Shown: positions 6,426 to 13,335, counted from the first letter of the stretch. The stretch: 13,412 bases of DNA from an uncultured Collinsella sp. (GCA_900544725.1 UQWK01000054.1:1-13412), one strand, 5' to 3'. Notes: a model not told the origin generated them from the sequence alone. Numbers and translations are program-made.

Positions 6426-7130
6426 CTAGCGCTCGTCCACGAGCTTGGCGACGAGGGCCTTGAGCTCAGCCACCTCTCGCTCGAGCTCCTTGACGCGACG
6501 GGCGTTTTCGGTGATGCCCTGACGGTTGAGGGCGCTCTGCTCGGCGGCATCGTCGGGCATGTACTCGCGATGCTGTTTGGCGTCAAAGCTCTCCTCGAAC
6601 ACGCGGCAGCCGTTGCGCTTGATGATGCGGCCTGGCACGCCCACGACGGTGCAGTTGTCGGGCACGTCCTTGACGACGACCGAGTTGCCGCCGATTTTGA
6701 CGTTGTTGCCGATGTGGATGTTGCCAAGCACTTTGGCGCCCGTGCCCACCGTGACATTGTTGCCCAGGGTGGGGTGGCGTTTGCCGGTCTCATTGCCGGT
6801 GCCGCCGAGCGTGACGCCCTGGTAGAGCACACAGTTGTCGCCCACGATGGTGGTTTCGCCGATGACGACGCCCATGGCGTGGTCGATAAAGAAGTGCTTG
6901 CCGATTTGCGCGGCGGGATGAATCTCGACGCCGGTGATGTGGCGGGTGATTTGCGAGAGCACGCGGGCGAGCGAGCGATGGCCGTGCTCCCAGAGCCAGT
7001 GCTCGGGCACATGGTTCCACTTGGCGTGCAGGCCGGGATAGGAAAGGAAGATGACCAGGGCACTTTGCGCGGCAGGGTCCTGCGCCTGGACGGTCTTGAT
7101 GTCCTCGCGAATGGTATTGATAAAGCTCAC
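6426..7130 (-). CDS. cysE: Serine O-acetyltransferase CysE
   Basis: Transfers acetyl from acetyl-CoA to L-serine, giving O-acetylserine, the committed step of cysteine synthesis; cytoplasmic. The 234-residue protein has a short helical N-domain (1-65) and then a left-handed beta-helix of hexapeptide repeats (about 68-185). The signature FIDHAMGVVIGETT (80-93) includes D83-H84, and LYQGVTLGGTG and the substrate-loop residues GKRHP follow. The C-terminus departs from the short family form by adding a charged coiled-coil segment (ENARRVKELEREVAELKALV). The start is a GTG at 7130, chosen for the AAGGGAGGG upstream and the family N-terminus. A longer frame continues to 7334 but has no family match. 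No cysK lies beside it. Confidence 0.93.
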   Translation of the reverse strand: MSFINTIREDIKTVQAQDPAAQSALVIFLSYPGLHAKWNHVPEHWLWEHGHRSLARVLSQITRHITGVEIHPAAQIGKHFFIDHAMGVVIGETTIVGDNCVLYQGVTLGGTGNETGKRHPTLGNNVTVGTGAKVLGNIHIGNNVKIGGNSVVVKDVPDNCTVVGVPGRIIKRNGCRVFEESFDAKQHREYMPDDAAEQSALNRQGITENARRVKELEREVAELKALVAKLVDER

Positions 7131-7171
7131 CGGCCGCCCTCCCTTAGCGCCATGGCAATGCGATTCAATAA

Positions 7172-7188
7172 AGTATAGCGATTCGCTA
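7172..7188 (-). promoter_or_regulatory. cysE -10 box beside a perfect palindrome
   Basis: On the minus strand a good -10, TATACT (plus positions 7172-7177), directly abuts the palindrome TAGCGAWTCGCTA (7176-7188), which overlaps it by two bases. No convincing -35 lies 17 bases away. A half copy GCGATTC recurs at 7160-7166. The position would suit a repressor or activator site for cysE; the regulator is unknown. Confidence 0.4.
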
Positions 7189-7301
7189 GGGATTAGGAAG
7201 AACAATCTTGGCGGCATTGCGCGACAGGTGTCAGTTATGCAAACTTGCTGGTAATGAAGTAAGACTTTTGAGGGGTTTGGCCCACGCTCGCGCCGCAACC
7301 G

Positions 7302-7307
7302 TATACT
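7302..7307 (+). promoter_or_regulatory. Probable -10 box of the dedA promoter
   Basis: TATACT at 7302-7307, 46 bases before the dedA start at 7354. The best -35 candidate is TTGGCC (7277-7282) with a long 19-base spacer, so only the -10 is supported with any strength. Confidence 0.4.
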
Positions 7308-7353
7308 GGTCAACTTGGACGTGTCCGCGCCCACAACTGAGAGGTTTTACTTC

Positions 7354-8001
7354 ATGGGTTTCATCAATTTCATTGCCGAGCTGCTTAAGGACCCGCGCAC
7401 CGCGATCGCCAGCTGGATCGCCGCCGGCCCGCTTATGGCCTACGGCTGCGTGTTCCTGATCATCTTTATCGAGACGGGCGTGGTGTTCTTCCCGTTCCTT
7501 CCCGGCGACTCGCTGCTGTTTGCCTCGGGCTTCTTTGCCCATAACGGCGGCTTTAACATCGTGGCGCTTCTGGCCACCGCATGGGCCGCAGCCATCCTAG
7601 GCGATCAGTGCAACTTTATGATCGGTCACTTCTTTGGCCGCAAAATCATCGCCTCGGGCAAGGTAAAGGCCATGACGCCCGAGCGCATTAAAAAGTCCGA
7701 GGATTTCTTGGACAAGTGGGGTCACCTGGCCATCTTCCTCGGTCGCTTCTTCCCGTTCATCCGCACCTTTGTGCCTTTTATCGCTGGCATGGGCGGCATG
7801 CACTGGCGCAACTTTGTCATCTTTAACGTGCTGGGTGGCATTACCTGGTCGACGGTCTTTACGCTGCTGGGTTACTTCTTTGGTGGCATTCCGTTTGTGC
7901 AGGAGCACTTTGAGCTGCTGATCGTCGGCATTGTCGCCGTGTCGATCATTCCGACCGTGGTCGGTCTGGTTAAGGCTAAGCTCGGTAAAAAGAACGCCTA
8001 G
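7354..8001 (+). CDS. DedA family integral membrane protein
   Basis: A 215-residue membrane protein of the DedA/VTT family. Members support membrane-potential homeostasis, and some flip phospholipids or carrier lipids across the cytoplasmic membrane. Conserved acidic residues E40 (in FIETGVVFFPFLPGDSLL) and D52 correspond in position to the essential pair of E. coli YqjA. The arginines R131 and R137 in GRFFPFIRTFVPFIAG match the family's essential basic residues. Hydrophobic segments lie near 20-45, 50-90, 125-150, 155-180 and 188-208. The ATG at 7354 is preceded by GAGAGG at a spacing of about 9 and is preferred over 7315. It is a single-gene unit with a strong terminator. Which DedA subgroup it belongs to is uncertain. 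Confidence 0.92.
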   Translation: MGFINFIAELLKDPRTAIASWIAAGPLMAYGCVFLIIFIETGVVFFPFLPGDSLLFASGFFAHNGGFNIVALLATAWAAAILGDQCNFMIGHFFGRKIIASGKVKAMTPERIKKSEDFLDKWGHLAIFLGRFFPFIRTFVPFIAGMGGMHWRNFVIFNVLGGITWSTVFTLLGYFFGGIPFVQEHFELLIVGIVAVSIIPTVVGLVKAKLGKKNA

Positions 8002-8029
8002 TTCGAGCTTGTTTTTGGACGTTGATTCC

Positions 8030-8066
8030 AAGGCCCGTCATCGGATTCGATGGCGGGCCTTTTGTG
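8030..8066 (+). terminator. Intrinsic terminator of dedA
   Basis: A 14-bp stem with one G-T pair (8030-8043 with 8048-8061) closes a GATT loop and continues into TTTTGTGTT. It lies 28 bases after the dedA stop codon. Confidence 0.9.
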
Positions 8067-8131
8067 TTGAAGGCAAGTGAAAATACTTTACTTAGTTAAA
8101 GAAAAACGTTTTATCCAAGGCGTGCGGGGAG

Positions 8132-8137
8132 TACAAT
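8132..8137 (+). promoter_or_regulatory. Probable -10 box of the ilvE promoter
   Basis: TACAAT at 8132-8137. The best -35 candidate at ideal spacing is TTTTAT (8109-8114), which is poor. Transcription would start near 8144-8145, leaving a leader of about 146 bases, or a leaderless start on the ATG at 8145. A 5-bp CCCGG/CCGGG stem around 8191-8209 is the only leader structure seen. Confidence 0.45.
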
Positions 8138-8144
8138 CACCTGC

Positions 8145-8294
8145 ATGCGAATCGACGTGCCATCGGCTTCGATGCTGCCCGCGTGTCCTGCCCGGTTCTA
8201 CGCTCCGGGTGTGCGACGTTGCGACGCGGCCGGCTTCGGTCCTTGCGTGCGGGTTCGCGAGTATGCAACCGTGTATGTAAGGAGCGACATATGA
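8145..8294 (+). CDS. Possible leaderless upstream ORF overlapping ilvE
   Basis: A 49-codon ORF begins at the ATG exactly seven bases after the TACAAT -10, where a leaderless transcript would start. It ends in a TGA (8292-8294) overlapping the ilvE ATG (ATGA arrangement). Its product is Arg/Val/Pro-rich and is not loaded with Leu/Ile/Val like an attenuator leader. GGGGAG lies 13 bases before the ATG, too far for normal use. It may be a coupling uORF, or chance open frame in high-GC DNA; there is no homology that I recognise. Confidence 0.25.
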   Translation: MRIDVPSASMLPACPARFYAPGVRRCDAAGFGPCVRVREYATVYVRSDI

Positions 8295-9343
8295 CTGTCG
8301 AGAAGAAGGATATCGATTGGGGTAGCCTCGGCTTTGGCTACATGAAGACCGATTACAGCTATGAGGCCCATTGGAAGGACGGCGAGTGGGACGAGGGCGG
8401 CCTGACCACCGACCACACCCTGCACGTCTCCGAGTGCGGCGGCATCTTCCATTACTGCCAGGAGGTCTTTGAGGGCCTGAAGGCCTACACCGCCGAGGAC
8501 GGCAGCATTGTCTGCTTCCGTCCCGATATGAACGCCGAGCGTATGTACAATTCCGCCCAGCGTCTGGAGATGCCCCCGTTCCCCAAGGACAAGTTTGTCG
8601 AGGCCGTCAAGCAGGTTGTTTCTGCCAACGCCGCCTGGGTTCCGCCCTTCGGCTCTGGCGCAACCCTGTATGTGCGTCCGTTTATGATCGGCTCCGGTGA
8701 CGTGATCGGCGTGGCTCCCGCTCCTGAGTACACGTTCCGCATTCTCGTGACCCCGGTCGGTCCGTACTTTAAGGGCGGCCTCAAGCCCGTCAAGCTGCGC
8801 GTTTCCGAGTACGATCGCGCCGCACCGCATGGCACCGGCAATATCAAGGCCGGCCTCAACTACGCCATGTCCCTTAAGCCCACGATGGAGGCTCACCGCG
8901 AGGGCTATGCCGAGAACCTGTATCTCGACTCCGAGTCCCGCACCTATGTCGAGGAGACCGGTGGTGCCAACGTCCTGTTCGTGAAGGAGGACGGCACGCT
9001 TGTCGTCCCGCAGTCGCACACCGACTCCATTCTTCCCTCCATCACCCGCCGTTCGCTCGTTCAGGTCGCTGAGGACCTGGGCATGACCGTCGACCAGCGC
9101 CCCGTCGAGTGGGCCGAGGTCAAGGCCGGCACCTTTGTTGAGTGCGGTCTGTGCGGCACCGCTGCCGTTATCTCCCCGGTGGGCGAGATCGACAACAAGG
9201 TCTACGGTGCCGACGAGACTGTGACCTTCCCGGCCGGCTACACCGAGATCGGTCCTGTGATGAAGAAGCTCCGCGAGACCCTGACGGGCATCCAGTCCGG
9301 TGCTGTTGAGGATAAGCACAACTGGGTTTACACCGTCGCGTAA
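8291..9343 (+). CDS. ilvE: Branched-chain-amino-acid aminotransferase IlvE
   Basis: A 350-residue cytoplasmic PLP enzyme of fold type IV that interconverts Leu, Ile and Val with their 2-oxo acids using 2-oxoglutarate/glutamate. The PLP lysine is K186 in GTGNIKAGLNYAMSL. Other family marks are CQEVFEGLKAY near the N-terminus, YVEETGGANVLFV with E222 (219-231), SILPSITRRSL, and ECGLCGTAAVISPVGEI for the C-terminal substrate/phosphate contact. Length matches eukaryote-like and actinobacterial IlvE (350-365). The ATG at 8291 has AAGGAG seven bases before it; the frame stays open upstream to 8183 but lacks family sequence. It stands alone rather than within an ilv operon and is followed by an exceptional hairpin. 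Confidence 0.96.
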   Translation: MTVEKKDIDWGSLGFGYMKTDYSYEAHWKDGEWDEGGLTTDHTLHVSECGGIFHYCQEVFEGLKAYTAEDGSIVCFRPDMNAERMYNSAQRLEMPPFPKDKFVEAVKQVVSANAAWVPPFGSGATLYVRPFMIGSGDVIGVAPAPEYTFRILVTPVGPYFKGGLKPVKLRVSEYDRAAPHGTGNIKAGLNYAMSLKPTMEAHREGYAENLYLDSESRTYVEETGGANVLFVKEDGTLVVPQSHTDSILPSITRRSLVQVAEDLGMTVDQRPVEWAEVKAGTFVECGLCGTAAVISPVGEIDNKVYGADETVTFPAGYTEIGPVMKKLRETLTGIQSGAVEDKHNWVYTVA

Positions 9344-9359
9344 GCTGTCTTAGCTGTCC

Positions 9360-9484
9360 GGCCCGAGGGCGACCTTCCTTTCCGGCGCGTCCTCGGACAT
9401 GAAAGAACCCCCGCTGCGCACTACGTGCGGCGGGGGTTCTTTCGTCCTGCGGAGTGCGCCGGAAAGGAAGGTCGCCCTCGGGCC
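9360..9484. repeat. 125-bp composite inverted repeat after ilvE
   Basis: Outer arms 9360-9388 and 9456-9484 are perfectly complementary over 29 bases. Inside them, after 12 unpaired bases on each side, sits a second stem of 19 bp (9401-9419 with 9425-9443; 14 perfect outer pairs, then five including two G-T pairs). Together the arms could fold as one 125-base rod. The inner stem is the probable ilvE terminator. The outer arms are too long and exact for a simple terminator and look like terminal inverted repeats of a miniature element. No target duplication is visible at the borders. Confidence 0.85.
9401..9443. terminator. Bidirectional terminator nested in the large hairpin
   Basis: The stem GAAAGAACCCCCGC / GCGGGGGTTCTTTC (9401-9414, 9430-9443) extends inward by five more pairs to a 5-base loop. 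It has A-rich and T-rich feet (TTCTTTC on either strand), which suits termination in both directions. It lies 57 bases after the ilvE stop codon. Confidence 0.75.
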
Positions 9485-9563
9485 TGCGTTGCCTCGGCGC
9501 TGCCGTTACGGGCAATATAGATCTGAATTAAAGATGGTGCGCGCCATGTGGGGGTGGTGGCGA

Positions 9564-9766
9564 CGTGCATTTTTGCGAGTATTCTGCAATCGAAGGCCCC
9601 TGCATACCGACCTCGGGCGAAAAATCGGGATTTCTCGATGTTTTCTACGAATGATGGGCGGGGTTATGGGCTGACAGCGTTTGATTTGTAGGGACATTCG
9701 CGGTCTTTGGCATTTATCGTGCCGCCCGAAACTCTTGGTTATGCTGAATACTCCCAAAAATGCACG
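9564..9766. repeat. 203-bp segment bounded by 25-bp inverted repeats
   Basis: The left end (9564-9588, starting CGTGCATTTTTG) and the right end (9742-9766, ending CAAAAATGCACG) are inverted copies matching at 23 of 25 positions. The 153 bases between hold no convincing gene, though they contain a small hairpin around 9618-9637 (CGAAAAATCGGGATTTCTCG). The size and ends suit a miniature inverted-repeat element or a structured RNA. No target duplication is seen at the borders. The stretch 9485-9563 to its left shows nothing I can name. Confidence 0.65.
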
Positions 9767-9796
9767 GTGCTTAGAGGGGGACCTTCGCGACAAAGG

Positions 9797-9835
9797 AAAC
9801 CGCCCCGTCGAAGTATGCATTCGACGAGGCGGTTT
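9797..9835 (-). terminator. Intrinsic terminator of lemA
   Basis: An 8-bp outer stem (AAACCGCC, 9797-9804, with GGCGGTTT, 9828-9835), one C-A mismatch, then a 6-bp inner stem (CGTCGA/TCGACG) and a 9-base loop. On the minus strand it runs into TTTCCTTTGTC and lies 36 bases beyond the lemA stop codon. Confidence 0.75.
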
Positions 9836-9871
9836 ATGCATATACCCGATTAAGGATACGCTGCGGATCTG

Positions 9872-10423
9872 TTAGAACTTGACGGTCGGTGCCTGGCGGG
9901 CAGCTTCGGCGGCCTCGAAGCCCTGGCGCTCCTTAAACTGGAAGATGCCGGCAAAGATGACGGCCGGGAAGGTCTGGATGGCGTTGTTGTAGCTAAGCAC
10001 GCAGTCGTTGTAGCTCTGGCGTGCGTAGCTCACCTTGTTCTCGGTGTCTTCGAGCGTGGCTTGGAGCTGCGTAAAGTTGGTGTTCGCCTTAAGATCGGGG
10101 TAAGCCTCGGCCACGGCGAAGAGCTGGCGCAGGGCGCCGGTCAGCACGTTGTCGGCTTCCATCTTGGCTTCGGGCGTGGTGGCGCTCACGGCGGCGTTGC
10201 GCGCGTTGACCACGGCTGCAAGCGTGTCCTGCTCGTGTTTGGCGTAGCCCTTGACGGTCTCGACCAGGTTAGGGATCAGGTCGTTGCGGCGCTGCAGCTG
10301 CGTGTCGATGTTCTGCCAGGCGTTATCAATGCGATTGCGCTTGGTGACCATGTTGTTGTAGATGCCGGCGATGGCGCAGGCAATCACAATGACAACAACG
10401 ATACCGATGATGACGGGAATCAT
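9872..10423 (-). CDS. lemA: LemA family protein
   Basis: A 183-residue membrane-anchored protein of the LemA family. A single N-terminal transmembrane segment (about residues 4-23, VIIGIVVVIVIACAIAGIY) is followed by the family signature NRIDNAWQNIDTQLQRRNDLIPNLV (about 31-55) and a long helical domain predicted to be outside the membrane. The length matches the family (180-200). Function is poorly defined; family members often neighbour TPM-domain or peptidase genes, but none is seen here. GGAGAC precedes the ATG. It is transcribed away from the adjacent TetR gene and ends at its own terminator. Confidence 0.93.
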   Translation of the reverse strand: MIPVIIGIVVVIVIACAIAGIYNNMVTKRNRIDNAWQNIDTQLQRRNDLIPNLVETVKGYAKHEQDTLAAVVNARNAAVSATTPEAKMEADNVLTGALRQLFAVAEAYPDLKANTNFTQLQATLEDTENKVSYARQSYNDCVLSYNNAIQTFPAVIFAGIFQFKERQGFEAAEAARQAPTVKF

Positions 10424-10484
10424 GGTGTCTCCGTTTCGAATGGCCGCGGCGTCTTCCGCCGGCTGCCGTTGGTGTAACGCTACT

Positions 10485-10490
10485 AGTATA
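10485..10490 (-). promoter_or_regulatory. Probable -10 box of the lemA promoter
   Basis: TATACT on the minus strand (plus 10485-10490), 61 bases before the lemA ATG. No good -35 is found; the best is TTCGGT at an 18-base spacing. The rest of the 212-base lemA-tetR gap shows no other signal I can support. Confidence 0.4.
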
Positions 10491-10635
10491 CCCGCAACCT
10501 TTGGCGATACCGAACTTTCCGGTAAGCGTTATGTTTCCACCAAGGTAAGGCCATTCGCCAGGGGGCGGGCGATGCAGGTGTAAGATATGCGACAGATTAG
10601 TGAGCGTTGTCTTCTCCTTGAGGAGGGCGATATAT

Positions 10636-11220
10636 ATGGACCTTCGCATCAAGAAAACCTATCGGGCCCTGTTCGAGGCCTTTACCGAGCTGCTCGAAGA
10701 GCATCGGTTTGAGGACGTGACGGTTGCCATGCTGTGCGACCGCGCTATGATTCGTCGGACGACGTTCTACAAGCACTTCCGCGACAAGAACGATTACTTT
10801 GCCTTCTATATCGATGAACTCATGTCGGGCCTGCCGCAAAAGCGGGCCGATGCGGATGGCGCGGAGGGCGCCGAGGACGTGCGCGCGCTTCGCCACGAAG
10901 TGTTCGCCGATGCCATGGATCTGATTCTGGCGCATGAGCAGCTCATGGATAACATTTTGGCGAGCAGTATGTCGGGTATGCTGACCAGCATGATTTGCGA
11001 CCGCATCGCGCGCTCCATACGCGGGCGCGTGATGAGCGCGCTTGACGAGGACGCGCTCGCGCCCGTATCGCTCGAGACAACGTCTGAGTTTGTCGCCGGT
11101 GGCATTATTCGGCTTTTTACCATGTGGTGGGAATCGGGCCACGTACTAGAGCGCCGATCCGAAATCGCCGACGTGGTCGATGCGCTGTTCGAGCGGACCA
11201 TGACGCCGGTGGGCCACTAG
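10636..11220 (+). CDS. TetR/AcrR-family transcriptional regulator
   Basis: A 194-residue regulator with an N-terminal TetR DNA-binding domain. The helix-turn-helix spans about 28-48 (VTVAMLCDRAMIRRTTFYKHF), followed by the RDKNDYF turn typical of the family. The C-terminal domain (about 60-194) is all-helical, does not resemble a specific ligand class, and contains a Met-rich stretch near 110-118. A strong AGGAGGG site (10621-10627) lies eight bases before the ATG at 10636; a longer frame to 10600 has no family sequence. Its target is unknown: lemA is divergent, and tRNA-Ser lies convergent after it with only three bases between. Confidence 0.9.
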   Translation: MDLRIKKTYRALFEAFTELLEEHRFEDVTVAMLCDRAMIRRTTFYKHFRDKNDYFAFYIDELMSGLPQKRADADGAEGAEDVRALRHEVFADAMDLILAHEQLMDNILASSMSGMLTSMICDRIARSIRGRVMSALDEDALAPVSLETTSEFVAGGIIRLFTMWWESGHVLERRSEIADVVDALFERTMTPVGH

Positions 11221-11223
11221 GAG

Positions 11224-11313
11224 TGGCGGAGAGAGGGGGATTCGAACCCCCGGAACGCTCTCGCGCTCAACGGTTTTCAAGACCGCCGCATTCAACCGCT
11301 CTGCCATCTCTCC
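11224..11313 (-). tRNA. tRNA-Ser(UGA)
   Basis: A 90-base gene including an encoded CCA (11224-11226). The acceptor stem is GGAGAGA/TCTCTCC and the discriminator is G. The anticodon loop CTTGAAA in GGTCTTGAAAACC gives anticodon UGA (reads UCA and related serine codons). The long variable arm (GAGCGCGAGAGCGTTC region) and the T-arm GGGGGTTCGAATCCCCC mark a class II serine tRNA. It starts 51 bases from the tadA fusion gene on the opposite strand. Confidence 0.96.
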
Positions 11314-11364
11314 GTGAGTCGTAATGATAGCATCGTTTTGGATTTGCAGCAGGGAAGGCGAACG

Positions 11365-13146
11365 ATGACGAGCACCGGAATCGATGAGAAGTTCATGAGC
11401 GAGGCGCTGGCGGAGGCGCGTGCCGCCGCGGCGGTGGGCGAGGTGCCGATTGGTGCCGTGGTAGTGCGCGCGGGTGAGATTGTCGCGCGGGCGCATAATC
11501 GCCGCGAGCTCGACCAGGACCCTTCGGCGCATGCCGAGTTTTCGGCCCTGTGCGCCGCCGCGCAGTCGCTCGGTCGTTGGCGCCTTTCCGATTGTACGGT
11601 CTACGTGACGCTCGAGCCCTGCTGCATGTGTGCGGGGCTTATGGTTAACGCGCGCGTGGGGCGCTGCGTGTACGGCGCGGCTGATGCTAAAGCGGGCGCT
11701 CTGGGATCGCTATACGACCTCAATGCCGATTTGCGCCTGAATCATCGGTTTAATGTGACCGCCGGCGTCCTGGCAGACGAGTGTCGCGCGGTGCTAAGTG
11801 GTTATTTTAGTGGGCTGCGTGGCGCCGATGGTGCTGGCTGCGGTTGTGGGGCCGATCTTGAGGCGCATGCCGCTCATGCCGAGGCGCTCGCGTGTGTCGA
11901 AGATACTGCCGTTGAGGCGGTCGATTTTGGTGCCGCGTGCCGCCGGCCCCGCCGTGTGCTGCTGGCGATTGATTCCTTTAAGGGCAGCGTTTCGAGCGCG
12001 CAGGCGGAGGAGGCCGTTGCCGAAGGTGTGCGCCGCGTGTGGCCCGATGCCCAGGTAAGCGCGCTGCCGCTGGCGGATGGCGGCGAGGGAACGCTCGATG
12101 CCGTTGCCGCGTGCGGCGGTGAGCTCTCGACCTGCGAGGCTGCAGGCCCCTTGGGCGACCGGGTGTCTGCCCGGATGCTGGTGGAAGGCGAGCGCGAATC
12201 TGCTGTTATTGAGATGGCCGAGGCGGCGGGTATTGGGTATTCGCCTTGCACGGAATCGGCGGCGCTTGCGGCTTCGACCTATGGCGTGGGTGAGCTGATG
12301 TTCCGTGCGGTTTGTGGCGGGGCAAAGACTATCTATATTGGTTTGGGCGGCAGCGCCACCAACGACGGTGGCGCCGGCATGCTGCAGGCGCTGGGCGCGC
12401 ACGTTGTCGATGATCGTGGCTGCGATATCGCGCCGGGGCTCGCGGGCCTTGAACACGTGGCGAGTATCGATTTGGCACCGGCGCTTCGGGCGCTGAATGG
12501 CGCACGCATCGTCGTGCTGTCCGATGTCGAGAATCCGCTCGTGGGGCGTCGAGGCGCACTGGCGGTGTTTGGTGGGCAGAAGGGCTTGCCGACGGATGAC
12601 GACGAGGTGTTGCGCAGGTACGACAGCTGGATGGTCGGCTATGGTCGCCTGCTCGATGCGGCAATTACCGGGGCGCGGGCTCAGGGGTTGTTGCGCGTGC
12701 CCGAGGGTGCGCGGACGTTTGGCTCGGTGCTCGGCGTGCCCGGCGCCGGCGCCGCCGGCGGCCTGGGCGCCGCGCTGCTAGCGCTCGGTGCGGAGCTGCG
12801 CTCGGGCGTGGAGACGGTGCTCGATTTGATTGGGTTTGACGAGCGCGTACGCGATGTCGACCTGGTCATTACGGGTGAGGGCAATATGGACGAGCAATCC
12901 GCTGCCGGCAAGGCGCCGGTGGGTGTGGCCCGCCGTGCCAAGCGCTATGGCAAGCCGGTGGTCGCCGTCGTGGGCGGTCGTGCCGACAACCTGGATGCGG
13001 TATATGGGCAGGGCGTCGACCTGGTTTTGCCGGTCTGCCGCAAGCCCATGGGCCTTGAGCTGGCACTCGATCCCCAAGAAGCCACAACCAACCTCATCTG
13101 CGCCGGCGAAGCGGCCGCCCAAGCCTACGACCTTGGCCGCATCTAA
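11365..13146 (+). CDS. TadA-glycerate kinase fusion protein
   Basis: One 593-residue frame joins two enzymes. Residues 1-152 are a tRNA adenosine deaminase (TadA, A34 to inosine in tRNA-Arg): zinc and proton-shuttle residues H56-A57-E58 and P85-C86-C87-M88-C89, then the family stretch GAADAKAGALGSLYDL (104-119). Residues about 153-196 are an Ala/Cys-rich linker. Residues 197-593 are a complete glycerate kinase of the GlxK/GarK fold: IDSFKGSVS (202-210), PLADGGEGT, GGSATNDGGAGMLQALGA, DVENPLVG, GAAGGLGAALL and LVITGEGNMDEQSAAGKAP. Both domains have their usual length and motifs. The ATG at 11365 has AGGGAAGG six bases upstream. No stop codon, and no ribosome site followed by a start, separates the domains; a bare GTG at 11956 is the only internal candidate. 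Such a fusion is not one I recognise. Confidence 0.92.
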   Translation: MTSTGIDEKFMSEALAEARAAAAVGEVPIGAVVVRAGEIVARAHNRRELDQDPSAHAEFSALCAAAQSLGRWRLSDCTVYVTLEPCCMCAGLMVNARVGRCVYGAADAKAGALGSLYDLNADLRLNHRFNVTAGVLADECRAVLSGYFSGLRGADGAGCGCGADLEAHAAHAEALACVEDTAVEAVDFGAACRRPRRVLLAIDSFKGSVSSAQAEEAVAEGVRRVWPDAQVSALPLADGGEGTLDAVAACGGELSTCEAAGPLGDRVSARMLVEGERESAVIEMAEAAGIGYSPCTESAALAASTYGVGELMFRAVCGGAKTIYIGLGGSATNDGGAGMLQALGAHVVDDRGCDIAPGLAGLEHVASIDLAPALRALNGARIVVLSDVENPLVGRRGALAVFGGQKGLPTDDDEVLRRYDSWMVGYGRLLDAAITGARAQGLLRVPEGARTFGSVLGVPGAGAAGGLGAALLALGAELRSGVETVLDLIGFDERVRDVDLVITGEGNMDEQSAAGKAPVGVARRAKRYGKPVVAVVGGRADNLDAVYGQGVDLVLPVCRKPMGLELALDPQEATTNLICAGEAAAQAYDLGRI

Positions 13147-13182
13147 AAGTAGTCAAAAAAGCCCCGTCCCAAATTAGCTACC

Positions 13183-13211
13183 TTGCCCCATCGGGCTGGA
13201 GCGGGTAAGAT
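13183..13211 (+). promoter_or_regulatory. Promoter of the SRP RNA gene
   Basis: -35 TTGCCC (13183-13188), a 17-base spacer and -10 TAAGAT (13206-13211). The predicted start near 13219 coincides with the first paired base region of the RNA, so both calls support each other. Confidence 0.75.
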
Positions 13212-13218
13212 ATATCGA

Positions 13219-13335
13219 GCGCCTAGCGCGTTCGATGGGTTCGGATGACGACATGTTCCGAATCTGGTCAGGTCCGGAAGGAAGCAGCCATAAGGAGCCT
13301 CTGTCGGGCATCCGAATCCATCGAGTGCGCAGGCG
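13219..13335 (+). ncRNA. ffs: Signal recognition particle RNA, short bacterial (4.5S) form
   Basis: The conserved domain IV apical region is exact in type: CTGGTCAGGTCCGGAAGGAA (13264-13283) followed by GCAGCC. The remainder folds as one rod: CGCCT (13220-13224) pairs with AGGCG (13331-13335), GCGC with GCGC (13226-13229 with 13327-13330), 13231-13238 with 13318-13325, and TTCGGATG with CATCCGAA (13240-13247 with 13309-13316). The length of about 117 bases fits the single-hairpin form that binds Ffh and targets membrane proteins to FtsY. The gene sits directly after tadA, as in Bacillus, where tadA-scr-dnaX are neighbours. Confidence 0.96.

Noticed and set aside
6390..7178. 262-codon plus-strand frame opposite cysE
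   Set aside because: The minus strand carries an unmistakable hexapeptide-repeat acetyltransferase; the plus frame has no motif and no start signal.
1476..8116. The 13-mer AAACGTTTTATCC shared by the upstream regions at 1476-1488 and 8104-8116
   Set aside because: For a window of this size about one to three exact 13-base matches are expected by chance, so a shared regulatory site is not supported.
8145..8290. ilvE leader as a classic Leu/Ile/Val attenuator or T-box
   Set aside because: No run of branched-chain codons, no T-box sequence and no terminator with a T tract before ilvE.
9399..9674. 91-codon frame through the inverted-repeat region
   Set aside because: It runs through the 125-base hairpin, lacks a ribosome site, and its composition is not protein-like.
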